Origin: Clostridiales bacterium | GTDB lineage: Bacteria > Bacillota > Clostridia > Tissierellales > Dethiosulfatibacteraceae | NCBI GenBank assembly: GCA_003539375.1 | Contig: DPPH01000056.1 | Span: 1-14,298 of the forward strand | Direction: 5' to 3' | DNA: 14,298 nt | Shown: piece after piece, positions 7,454 to 14,296 of the stretch | How positions within the stretch are numbered: position 1 is the stretch's first letter | Layout: every line of letters starts with the position of its first letter | Position numbers and translations under genes: made by a program | The notes under the pieces: generated by a model | Told to the model about the DNA's origin: nothing | Database searches by the model: none | The model's input: only the letters and a program-made list of their open reading frames with translations

Positions 7454-9347
7454 CTTTACTCTTTATTCTCCTTTGCTGTTCTAGATATATTAAAAGTACA
7501 TTAACATCAGCTGGTGAGACTCCTGAAATTCTAGATGCTTGACTTATAGATTCCGGTTTGAGCTTACTTAACTTCTGCCTAGCTTCAAGACGTAGACCTT
7601 CTATACTATCGTAATCTATGTCTTTAGATAATTTTTTGTTTTCCATTTTTTTAAACTGTTTGATTTGTTTCAACTGCTTTTTTATGTATCCTTCATATTT
7701 AATTTCAATTTCTACCTGGGTTTTTACTAGTTCACTTATTTCCGGTCTTTCTTCATCTAGGGGTTTAATATCGTCATATTTTACTTCCGGTCTTTTAAGT
7801 AAATCGTATATACTTGTAGGTGTCTTTAAAGAAACACTTCCAATACTTTCTAAAATCTCATTTGTTTCATCCTTTGGAGTAATTATAGTGTTTTGTAGTC
7901 TATTAATTTCCTCATCTACTTTTGTTTTCTTTTCTATGTATCTCTTATACCTTTCTTCCTTTACAAGACCTACCTTGTATCCTTTTTCAGTGAGTCTAAC
8001 ATCTGCATTATCCTGTCTTAATATAAGTCTATATTCTGCTCTAGACGTCATCATTCTATAGGGTTCCTGAGTGCCTTTAGTTACTAAATCATCAATTAAT
8101 ACTCCTATGTATGCTTCTGACCTATCTAAAATCAAAGGTTCTTTGTCCTCTAGTTTAAGAACAGCATTTATTCCGGCTATTATTCCCTGGCCGGCAGCTT
8201 CTTCGTATCCACTACTTCCATTTATTTGACCTGCAAAAAATAAGTTGTCTATATTTTTGTATTCTAAACTTCTTTTTAACTGTGTAGGATCTATACAGTC
8301 GTATTCTATAGCATAAGCTGGTCTCATAATTTTACAGTTTTCCATACCTTTTATTGACCTATACATTTTTATCTGAACTTCTTCAGGAAGAGTTGTAGAC
8401 ATACCCTGAATATACATTTCTTTAGTATCAAGACCTTCTGGCTCTACGAATATCTGGTGTTTAGGTTTATCAGAAAATCTATTTACCTTATCTTCTATAG
8501 ATGGACAGTATCGAGGTCCTACTCCATCCATTTCTCCTGAATACATTGGAGAAAGAGACAAATTGTCCATTATTACTTTATGAGTTATTTCATTCGTATA
8601 TGTTAAATAGCAGGGTTTCTGGTCTATATCTATACTATCTGTCATAAAGGAAAAAGGTACTATTTCCTCGTCACCTTCCTGTATTATCATTTGGCTGTAA
8701 TCAATAGAGTCTGCATGTACTCTTCCAGGGGTTCCCGTCTTTAGTCTTTGAAGTTTTACACCTAGGTTTCTTAGAGAATCTGATAGTTCATTTGAAGGAA
8801 ATAATCCCCCTGGTCCACCTTCATAGTTTACCTTACCTATGTAAATTCTTCCCTTTAAATAAGTTCCAGTGCAAATTATGATGGCTTTTGTTTCATAGTA
8901 TGAACCGGTTTTTGTTAAAACTCCCTTTATTACTCCATCTTCAATTTCTAATTCTACAGCTTCATTTTGTATAAGGTCTAAGTTGTTTTGGTTTTCTATC
9001 TCCTGCTTCATATTAACATGGTATTTTCTTTTATCAGCTTGTGCCCTTAATGAATGAACTGCTGGACCCTTTGATGTATTTAACATTCTACACTGTATCA
9101 TAGCCTTATCTATTACCAAACCCATTTGACCACCTAATGCATCTATTTCTCTTACTAAGTGTCCCTTACCTGTGCCGCCTATATTTGGATTGCAGGGCAT
9201 CATGGAAATAGAATCTAAACTCATGGTCATTATAAGGGTTTTTTTACCCATTCTTGCTGCAGCTAATGCTGCTTCACTTCCTGCATGACCGGCACCTATC
9301 ACTACTATATCATATTTTCCTGCTTTAAATTTTTTTACCTGTCTCAT
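7437..9347 (-). CDS. mnmG: tRNA uridine-5-carboxymethylaminomethyl modification protein MnmG (GidA)
   Basis: MnmG is the FAD- and NADH-dependent partner of MnmE; the complex adds cmnm5 (with glycine) or nm5 (with ammonium) groups to U34 of certain tRNAs in the cytoplasm. Counting from my start, the FAD fold is GAGHAG (18-23), the catalytic-cysteine loop is MPCNPNIGGTGKGHL (Cys52), and the second conserved Cys is in YCPSIEDK (Cys281). The C-terminal helical tail that contacts MnmE ends in the QASRISGVSPADVNVLLIYLE signature. The frame stays open to 9374, but I chose the ATG at 9347: AGGAGG lies 4 bases before it, it begins MRQVKKFKAGKYD as in relatives, and it gives 636 residues. The longer form would overlap mnmE and lacks a ribosome site. 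Confidence 0.96.
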   Translation of the reverse strand: MRQVKKFKAGKYDIVVIGAGHAGSEAALAAARMGKKTLIMTMSLDSISMMPCNPNIGGTGKGHLVREIDALGGQMGLVIDKAMIQCRMLNTSKGPAVHSLRAQADKRKYHVNMKQEIENQNNLDLIQNEAVELEIEDGVIKGVLTKTGSYYETKAIIICTGTYLKGRIYIGKVNYEGGPGGLFPSNELSDSLRNLGVKLQRLKTGTPGRVHADSIDYSQMIIQEGDEEIVPFSFMTDSIDIDQKPCYLTYTNEITHKVIMDNLSLSPMYSGEMDGVGPRYCPSIEDKVNRFSDKPKHQIFVEPEGLDTKEMYIQGMSTTLPEEVQIKMYRSIKGMENCKIMRPAYAIEYDCIDPTQLKRSLEYKNIDNLFFAGQINGSSGYEEAAGQGIIAGINAVLKLEDKEPLILDRSEAYIGVLIDDLVTKGTQEPYRMMTSRAEYRLILRQDNADVRLTEKGYKVGLVKEERYKRYIEKKTKVDEEINRLQNTIITPKDETNEILESIGSVSLKTPTSIYDLLKRPEVKYDDIKPLDEERPEISELVKTQVEIEIKYEGYIKKQLKQIKQFKKMENKKLSKDIDYDSIEGLRLEARQKLSKLKPESISQASRISGVSPADVNVLLIYLEQQRRIKSKDEYKK

Positions 9348-9358
9348 TTTTCCTCCTA

Positions 9359-10729
9359 CTATTTTCCAATACAAAAATTAGAGAAAATCTTTTCTATTAC
9401 ACTTTCTGATACAGTACTTCCCGTAATTTCTCCAAGATAGTGTATTGTATCGTTTATATCTACTTCTAAACATTCTAAAGTTAATCCTGCTTCTATACTT
9501 CCAAGAAGTTCTTTTAGACTGTTATTTGCTTTTTTTAGCAGATTTTTATGTCTTGTATTTGTAACTATCAAATCATTGTTAGCATCAATATTTCCTGCTA
9601 AAAATTCTTCTTTTACTTTTGTTTCTATCTCTTCTAATCCTTCGTTTTTTAAAAGAGATATTTTTATAACTTCTTTTTCTATTTCCTTATAATTAGTTAA
9701 ATCTATTTTTGTGTTTAAATCCGTTTTGTTCATTAAATATATAACTTTTTTATTTTCAATGTTATTTAAAATTATTTCATCATCTTCTTCAAGTTCTTTT
9801 GAAGCATCAAAAATCATGATAATAAGGTCTGAATCATCTATTTTATCTATAGCTTTCTGTACTCCAATTTTTTCTACTATATCATCAGTATACCTTATAC
9901 CAGCTGTATCTATTATATTTAAAGGTACCCCGGCTAGATTTACAAATTCTTCAATAGTATCTCTTGTAGTTCCCGGTACTTCTGTCACTATAGACCTATT
10001 TTCATTTAGGAGAAAATTCATTAGAGATGATTTTCCTACATTTGGTTTTCCCAATATAAGTGTATTTATACCCTCTTTAAATATTTTACCTGTATCAGCA
10101 GAACTTATTAATTTTTCAATATTTTCCTTCATTATAAAGGCTTTTTCTTTTATTTTTTCCTTTGTTAGTTCTTCTTCATCATACTCAGGAAAATCAATAT
10201 TAACTTCTAGATGTGCTTTTAACTCCATAAGCTCATCTACTATTTCATTTACCTGTTTTGAAAGCCTACCTTGAAGCTGATCCATAGATAAACTCATACT
10301 TTTTTCTGTTTTTGAGCTGATAATATCCATAACTGATTCAGCTTGAGTTAAGTCTAATCTTCCGTTTAAAAATGCTCTTTTTGTAAATTCTCCTCTTTCT
10401 GCTAATCTGCAGTCCTGTTCTAAAATAATATCAAGTATTTTTCTTAGAGGGACGATACCTCCGTGGCAATTTATTTCTACTACATCCTCTTTCGTATAAG
10501 TATAAGGCTTATTCATATATACTGTCAAAACTTCATCAACTTTTTCCTTGTTTGAAGGATTAATTATCCAACCATAATTCAATTTTCTTTCTTCTAATTC
10601 TTTTAAATTTTTTCCCTGTTTGCTTTTGAAAATTTTATCAGCAATATTTACAGCTTCGTCACCACTTATTCTAATAATTCCTATGCCTGAAACTCCATAA
10701 GCAGTTGAAATAGCAGCTATCGTATCCAT
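9359..10729 (-). CDS. mnmE: tRNA modification GTPase MnmE (TrmE)
   Basis: MnmE is a dimerising, potassium-activated GTPase that acts with MnmG on tRNA wobble uridines and uses methylene-tetrahydrofolate as one-carbon donor. The 456 residues are full length. The N-terminal folate-binding domain starts DTIAAISTAYGVSGIGIIRISG. A helical domain follows, with an inserted G domain: G1 GKPNVGKSS (227-235), G2 TTRDT (254-258), G3 DTAG (274-277), G4 NKTD (334-337). The C-terminus is the conserved FCIGK with catalytic Cys453. The ATG at 10729 has a GAAAGGAAG site. No clear promoter was found in the short gap to jag, so its transcription may come from inside jag or from read-through past the jag terminator. 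It is followed 11 bp later by mnmG. Confidence 0.97.
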   Translation of the reverse strand: MDTIAAISTAYGVSGIGIIRISGDEAVNIADKIFKSKQGKNLKELEERKLNYGWIINPSNKEKVDEVLTVYMNKPYTYTKEDVVEINCHGGIVPLRKILDIILEQDCRLAERGEFTKRAFLNGRLDLTQAESVMDIISSKTEKSMSLSMDQLQGRLSKQVNEIVDELMELKAHLEVNIDFPEYDEEELTKEKIKEKAFIMKENIEKLISSADTGKIFKEGINTLILGKPNVGKSSLMNFLLNENRSIVTEVPGTTRDTIEEFVNLAGVPLNIIDTAGIRYTDDIVEKIGVQKAIDKIDDSDLIIMIFDASKELEEDDEIILNNIENKKVIYLMNKTDLNTKIDLTNYKEIEKEVIKISLLKNEGLEEIETKVKEEFLAGNIDANNDLIVTNTRHKNLLKKANNSLKELLGSIEAGLTLECLEVDINDTIHYLGEITGSTVSESVIEKIFSNFCIGK

Positions 10730-10751
10730 ATTATATCTTCCTTTCTAAATA

Positions 10752-10779
10752 AAAAAACCCGATATACACCGGGTTTTTT
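10752..10779 (-). terminator. Strong intrinsic terminator at the end of jag
   Basis: A perfect 10-bp stem (AAAAAACCCG at 10752-10761 on the plus strand, its complement CGGGTTTTTT at 10770-10779) encloses an 8-base loop. On the minus strand it ends in a run of seven T. The jag stop codon TAA (10780-10778) lies inside the first arm. The A-run/T-run symmetry would let it work in both directions, though all neighbours are on the minus strand. Confidence 0.85.
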
Positions 10780-11401
10780 ATTTTAAATCTATAACAACTC
10801 TTCTGTATGGGTCTTCTCCTTCTGAGTATGTTATTATATCTTTTTCACTTTGTAAAGCAGAGTGTATAATTCTTCTTTCGTAAGGATTCATAGGTTCCAA
10901 TTTAATTTTCTTTTTGTAGTATCTACATTTATCTGCTTTCTTAAAAGCTAATCTTTCTAATGTTTTTTCTCTTTTATCCCTATATCCATCTATGTCTACA
11001 ATTGTTCTTACATAGTTGTTTCTACCTTTGTTTACAATTAAGCTTACTATGTACTGAAGGGAATCTAAATTATTTCCTCTTTTACCTATTAGGATTCCTT
11101 TATCTTTACCTTCAATATTATTTACTACAATATTCAAAGTATCGTTATCAAATTCTATTTCATAATCGCAAGTAATATTCATTTTTTTTAGTAGAAGGTC
11201 TAAAAAATTTGATGCTTTTTCTTTAGGACCGTTTACTATAGATACTTTTACCTTAGCATCCTTTGCCATTATCCCTAAAAAACCTGATGAAGGATTTTGT
11301 AAAATATCTATATCTACTTCATTAATATCGGCTTTAAGTTCTTTCAAAGCCATGCTTACAGCTTTTTCTACAGTTTCACTTTCTTTAATAATGTAATTCA
11401 T
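10778..11401 (-). CDS. jag: RNA-binding protein Jag/KhpB (SpoIIIJ-associated)
   Basis: Jag/KhpB is a cytoplasmic RNA-binding protein encoded next to yidC in many Firmicutes and linked to cell-wall synthesis and division control. The 207 residues have three parts. The Jag-N domain (about 1-52, with the NPSSGFLGIMAKDAKVKV motif) comes first. A KH domain follows, with LIGKRGNNLDSLQ and its GKRG loop at 106-109. An R3H domain ends it, with PMNPYERRIIHSAL (170-183) holding the Arg and His pair. The ribosome site GGGAGG lies within the last codons of yidC; the gap to the yidC stop is only 2 bases, so coupling is expected. The stop codon is embedded in the operon terminator. All domains look intact. 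Confidence 0.95.
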   Translation of the reverse strand: MNYIIKESETVEKAVSMALKELKADINEVDIDILQNPSSGFLGIMAKDAKVKVSIVNGPKEKASNFLDLLLKKMNITCDYEIEFDNDTLNIVVNNIEGKDKGILIGKRGNNLDSLQYIVSLIVNKGRNNYVRTIVDIDGYRDKREKTLERLAFKKADKCRYYKKKIKLEPMNPYERRIIHSALQSEKDIITYSEGEDPYRRVVIDLK

Positions 11402-11403
11402 TA

Positions 11404-12177
11404 TTATTTAGCCTCCCTTATCTTCATACCTTTATTCAAGGCAAAGTACTGTTGAACTATTTGGAAGGTGTTACTAACTGTCCAGTATAATGTTAGTCCT
11501 GCTGGGAAACTTAATGAAAAGAAGAAAATCATTATAGGCATAATTTTTGTCATTGTGTTTTGGGTTGAAGCTGCTTGGTCGTTACCTCCTGACTGTCCTG
11601 ATTGCATCATCTTACTTTGATAGTATGTAGTCAAACCTGCTATAAAAGCAAGTATTGGTAGTGCTTGACCTATAAAAGGAAGTGCCACTCCAATATTTAA
11701 TCCGTTTACCACTCCATCTTCAAGGATATGGTTTGCAGCAAAACCTAAATCTTTTATCCATAAAAAACTCTTATTCATAGCATCGTAAACTGCTTGACTT
11801 TCAAAAGCATATTTAACTGGATCTCTCAATACATAGAAGAAACCTATTAGTATTGGGAATTGGATCAATAAAGGTAAACAACCGCCCATTGGATTTATTT
11901 TATGTTCTTGATAGAGTTCCATTGTTTTTCTATTTAAAGTATCTTTATCATTTTTGTATTTCTTTTTTAACTTCTCCAACTCTGGTTGAAGCTTCTGCAT
12001 ATCCTTCATTGAGTCTGTCTGCTTTTTTGTAAGCGGTAGCAGAACCAGCTTTAGTAACACTCCAGCTACTATTATTGCCATAGCATAAGCTGATATTACC
12101 GGATTATCTATAAATTTTAATATATCATAGATAAATTTAACCATAACCCCCATAGGTCTAGCTATAAAATCTAACAT
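11404..12177 (-). CDS. yidC: Membrane protein insertase YidC (SpoIIIJ/OxaA family)
   Basis: YidC inserts and folds proteins in the cytoplasmic membrane, alone or with SecYEG. The 257 residues show the five-segment core typical of Gram-positive YidC: a first membrane segment at about 28-49, a charged cytoplasmic hairpin (51-90, coiled-coil-like), then segments at about 100-117, 163-184, 212-232 and a final one near 228-245. There is no lipoprotein signal or lipobox Cys at the N-terminus, unlike Bacillus SpoIIIJ. The conserved Arg of the groove (the R before LLLPL) is Lys43 here. The frame could start at a TTG at 12189, but that TTG is part of the GGAGGT ribosome site; the ATG at 12177, 5 bases after GGAGG, is the better start. 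The gene follows yidD and overlaps nothing. Confidence 0.96.
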   Translation of the reverse strand: MLDFIARPMGVMVKFIYDILKFIDNPVISAYAMAIIVAGVLLKLVLLPLTKKQTDSMKDMQKLQPELEKLKKKYKNDKDTLNRKTMELYQEHKINPMGGCLPLLIQFPILIGFFYVLRDPVKYAFESQAVYDAMNKSFLWIKDLGFAANHILEDGVVNGLNIGVALPFIGQALPILAFIAGLTTYYQSKMMQSGQSGGNDQAASTQNTMTKIMPIMIFFFSLSFPAGLTLYWTVSNTFQIVQQYFALNKGMKIREAK

Positions 12178-12192
12178 TATTACCTCCAAATA

Positions 12193-12402
12193 TTATATTA
12201 ATGGGTCGTATCCTCCCTTATTGAAAGGATGACACCTTATTATTCTCTTAAAACTTAAATAACTGCCTTTAACAGCACCATATTTTTCCAATGCTTCTAG
12301 TGAATACTGAGAGCATGTCGGATAAAACCTACAGTTTTTAACTCCTGTTTTTGAGGAAAATTTTTGGTATATTTTTATTAAAGACATCAGTATTTTTTTC
12401 AT
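12193..12402 (-). CDS. yidD: Membrane protein insertion efficiency factor YidD
   Basis: YidD is a small membrane-associated protein that helps YidC-dependent insertion. The 69 residues carry the full family signature: an amphipathic N-terminus (MKKILMSLIKIYQKFS), CRFYPTCSQYS with Cys24 and Cys30, RIIRCHPF with Cys57, and the ending NKGGYDPL. The start lies 2 bases after the rnpA stop, with GGTGAT as a modest ribosome site, so it is probably coupled to rnpA. The position between rnpA and yidC is conserved across bacteria. Confidence 0.95.
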   Translation of the reverse strand: MKKILMSLIKIYQKFSSKTGVKNCRFYPTCSQYSLEALEKYGAVKGSYLSFKRIIRCHPFNKGGYDPLI

Positions 12403-12404
12403 TT

Positions 12405-12755
12405 CTAATCACCAAGATACAGTTTAGTTTTTTTGGTAAGCTTTATAAAGGATTTTTCCAAATCGTTATAAGAACTTTCCATACCTTTAACCCTACACAT
12501 AACTACGATATCGTAACCGTCTATCATATTATCAATATTCTTTCTTACAATCTCTTTTAATCTTCTTCTAATTTTGTTTCTTACTACGGCTTTATTTATC
12601 TTTTTTGCTGTAGTTATTCCAAATCTTTTTTGATTTTTTCTATTTTTTAGTATAAAAATCACTAAATTTTTATCTGCATAAGATTTTCCGTATTTGTAAA
12701 CTTTTTTAAAATCTTTGTTTTTCTTAATTACATTAGCTTTTTTCAAATTAAACAT
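12405..12755 (-). CDS. rnpA: Ribonuclease P protein component RnpA
   Basis: RnpA is the protein cofactor of RNase P; it binds the RNA subunit and the 5' leader of pre-tRNA. The 116 residues are strongly basic, with the aromatic cleft start KKNKDFKKVYKYG (11-23) and the family RNR box VVRNKIRRRLKEIVRK. Two starts are possible: ATG at 12755, whose AAGG touches the start codon, or TTG three codons later, for which that AAGG is well spaced. Both keep the Bacillus-like LKK-N-IKKNKDF beginning, so the product differs by three residues at most. A terminator-like hairpin stands between rpmH and this gene and may lower its expression against L34. Confidence 0.94.
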   Translation of the reverse strand: MFNLKKANVIKKNKDFKKVYKYGKSYADKNLVIFILKNRKNQKRFGITTAKKINKAVVRNKIRRRLKEIVRKNIDNMIDGYDIVVMCRVKGMESSYNDLEKSFIKLTKKTKLYLGD

Positions 12756-12770
12756 CCTTAATGGAATAAA

Positions 12771-12791
12771 AAGGCCTAATTTACAGGCCTT
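12771..12791 (-). terminator. Attenuator-like hairpin between rpmH and rnpA
   Basis: A perfect 7-bp stem (AAGGCCT at 12771-12777 on the plus strand, AGGCCTT at 12785-12791) has a 7-base loop. On the minus strand a run of T follows (AGGCCTTTTTATTCC). The rpmH stop codon overlaps its first arm, and rnpA starts 16 bases after the stem. It looks like a short intrinsic terminator acting as a partial stop. Confidence 0.65.
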
Positions 12792-12924
12792 ATGATGACA
12801 ATTTTTTTCTACCTTTTTTTCTTCTTCTTTTTAATACATTTCTTCCTGATTTTGTTTTCATTCTTTTTCTAAACCCGTGTTCTTTACTTCTCTGTCTCTT
12901 TTTTGGTTGATATGTTCTTTTCAA
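12790..12924 (-). CDS. rpmH: Ribosomal protein L34, TTG start
   Basis: L34 is a small basic protein of the large ribosomal subunit. The 44-residue frame reads KRTYQPKKRQRSKEHGFRKR, then MKTKSGRNVLKRRRKKGRKKLSS, matching the whole L34 family with no gaps I can see. It begins with TTG at 12924, preceded by a near-perfect AAGGAGGTG site six bases away; no ATG is available upstream. It is short and starts with TTG, so it is easily missed by simple searches. It is the first gene of the rpmH-jag operon and has its own consensus promoter. Its place beside the origin is conserved in bacteria. Confidence 0.97.
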   Translation of the reverse strand: MKRTYQPKKRQRSKEHGFRKRMKTKSGRNVLKRRRKKGRKKLSS

Positions 12925-12992
12925 CTGTGACACCTCCTTAAAACCTAATTATCTATATAAAAACATAACTATCCAATTTTAACCCATATTAG

Positions 12993-13021
12993 ATTATATT
13001 AATATAAGGTGGATATGTCAA
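12993..13021 (-). promoter_or_regulatory. Consensus sigma-A promoter of rpmH operon
   Basis: On the minus strand a perfect TTGACA (13021-13016) and a perfect TATAAT (12998-12993) are separated by exactly 17 bases. The predicted start near 12986 gives a leader of about 60 bases before the rpmH TTG codon. The -35 lies five bases after the hairpin that ends the upstream gene. The strength fits a ribosomal protein gene. Confidence 0.87.
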
Positions 13022-13026
13022 GATAA

Positions 13027-13045
13027 ATAAGGTTTTTGACCTTAT
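13027..13045 (-). terminator. Weak hairpin after the flavoprotein gene
   Basis: A perfect 7-bp stem (ATAAGGT at 13027-13033, ACCTTAT at 13039-13045) with a 5-base loop lies 8 bases after the stop codon. In the minus-strand transcript it is followed by UUAUCUUG, a poor U-run. It may terminate only partly, allowing some read-through into rpmH. Confidence 0.5.
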
Positions 13046-13053
13046 AATTTAAA

Positions 13054-14109
13054 TTAATAAAATAATTCTTTCACTACATCTGCTACTTTTTCTATTTTTT
13101 TAGATTTATATGCATTCTCTCCTGCAAAAACAAGTCCTTCGTCAACATTTCCCTTTACAGAGTTGATCAATGCCTGAGAAATACAAAATTTTGTATCTTT
13201 GTAGTTGCATTTTTTGATACAGTCTACACATTTTTTTATTTTAGGCTTTATTCCTTCTCCTACATTATTTAAAAATTCATTTGTTATAGCTCTACCTGGA
13301 AGCCCTACAGGACTATCTATTATATCAATATCTTCATTCTCTGATTTAAGATATTCATTTTTGAAGTTAAAATCTGCATCACATTCTTCTGTAGTAACAA
13401 ATCTTGTAGCCATTTGTACACCATCATAACCTATTTTCATTATTTTTTCCACATCTTGGCTGCTATATATACCCCCTGCAGCTATCATAGAGATTCTTTT
13501 ATTATATTTATCTTCGTATTTTTTTAAAACTTCCCTCGTATCCTTTAAAACTTCTTCAAAATCAAAATCATCTTCTATCAAGTCTTTCTTTTTAAAACCT
13601 AAGTGTCCTCCTGCTTTACTTCCTTCGACTACTACTGCATCTGGTATTTTGTTGTATTTTTTGTCCCATATTTTTGTTATTATTCTTGCTGCTTTGGCTG
13701 ATGATACTATAGGAATTAGTTTTGTATCATAATTTTTGGTAGCTTCTGGAAGTTCTAAAGGTAAACCTGCTCCCGATACTATAATATCAATACCAGCTTC
13801 TACGGCTATTTTGACATATTCTTTGTATCTATTCATAGCTACCATGAAATTTATTCCTATTACGCCCATATTAGACTCTTCTTTAGCTTTTTTTATTTCT
13901 TTAATTATAGCTCTTTTGTTTGCTTCAAATGTATTGGTATAAAAATCATTTTCTCTATATCCTAAATTTACACCTGAAATTACTCCTATACCGCCATTAT
14001 TTGTAATTGAAGATGCTAAATTCCAACCTGAAACTCCTATTCCCATACCTCCAAGTATTAAAGGTATTTTTGTTTCTATATTTCCTATTTTTAATCCTTT
14101 ATATTTCAT
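13054..14109 (-). CDS. Nitronate monooxygenase / 2-nitropropane dioxygenase-like FMN oxidoreductase with C-terminal Cys motif
   Basis: This predicted cytoplasmic flavoprotein belongs to the NMO/FabK TIM-barrel superfamily, whose members oxidise nitronates or reduce enoyl-ACP. The 351 residues show PLILGGMGIGVSGWNLA (16-32) at the N-terminus, GINFMVAM (85-92), VSGAGLP (111-117), VEGSKAGGHLG (161-171, with His169 as likely active-site base), AAGGIYSS (210-217) for FMN phosphate, and GVQMATRFVTTEEC (230-243). A C-terminal motif CVDCIKKCNYKDTKFC (Cys294, 297, 301, 309) could bind metal or an Fe-S cluster. FabK proteins are shorter and lack this tail, so NMO-like is preferred; the true substrate is unknown. 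The ATG at 14109 has AAAAGG upstream. It is a single-gene unit with its own promoter. Confidence 0.85.
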   Translation of the reverse strand: MKYKGLKIGNIETKIPLILGGMGIGVSGWNLASSITNNGGIGVISGVNLGYRENDFYTNTFEANKRAIIKEIKKAKEESNMGVIGINFMVAMNRYKEYVKIAVEAGIDIIVSGAGLPLELPEATKNYDTKLIPIVSSAKAARIITKIWDKKYNKIPDAVVVEGSKAGGHLGFKKKDLIEDDFDFEEVLKDTREVLKKYEDKYNKRISMIAAGGIYSSQDVEKIMKIGYDGVQMATRFVTTEECDADFNFKNEYLKSENEDIDIIDSPVGLPGRAITNEFLNNVGEGIKPKIKKCVDCIKKCNYKDTKFCISQALINSVKGNVDEGLVFAGENAYKSKKIEKVADVVKELFY

Positions 14110-14182
14110 AATTACCTTTTCCTTACTTTAAATTTTACTACCTTATATATAATAAATTTATTTATTGAAATATTCTATAAAC

Positions 14183-14211
14183 ATAATAGATATAATAATA
14201 TATAATGTCAA
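14183..14211 (-). promoter_or_regulatory. Promoter of the NMO-like gene
   Basis: A perfect TTGACA (14211-14206) is followed by 17 bases and TATTAT (14188-14183), one mismatch from TATAAT, on the minus strand. The start near 14176 gives a leader of about 65 bases. It is separated from the DnaA boxes by about 45 bases, so origin binding by DnaA could affect it. Confidence 0.75.
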
Positions 14212-14256
14212 TACTTTCAAATTTTTATTAAAATAAATGCTATATTTTATTGATAT

Positions 14257-14265
14257 TGTGGATAA
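14257..14265 (-). promoter_or_regulatory. DnaA box
   Basis: TGTGGATAA on the plus strand is the perfect complement of the consensus DnaA box TTATCCACA. It lies beside a very AT-rich stretch and 31 bp from a second perfect copy in the same orientation. Confidence 0.85.
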
Positions 14266-14287
14266 ATTTTGATAGTATTAATATGGC

Positions 14288-14296
14288 TGTGGATAA
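14288..14296 (-). promoter_or_regulatory. DnaA box
   Basis: Second perfect TGTGGATAA (plus strand), 31 bp from the first, about three helical turns, and two bases from the window edge. More boxes and dnaA are expected beyond. Confidence 0.85.

Noticed and set aside
9348..9374. Nine-residue N-terminal extension of MnmG (start at 9374)
   Set aside because: It would overlap the mnmE end, lacks a ribosome site, and family proteins start near the internal ATG, which has AGGAGG in place.
9711..10274. Plus-strand open frame of 187 codons opposite mnmE, and similar ones opposite mnmG (7618-8061) and hndC (1740-2138)
   Set aside because: All lie antisense to clear conserved genes, are rich in Ser, Phe and Ile as expected from the complement of AT-rich coding DNA, and show no recognisable domain or ribosome site.
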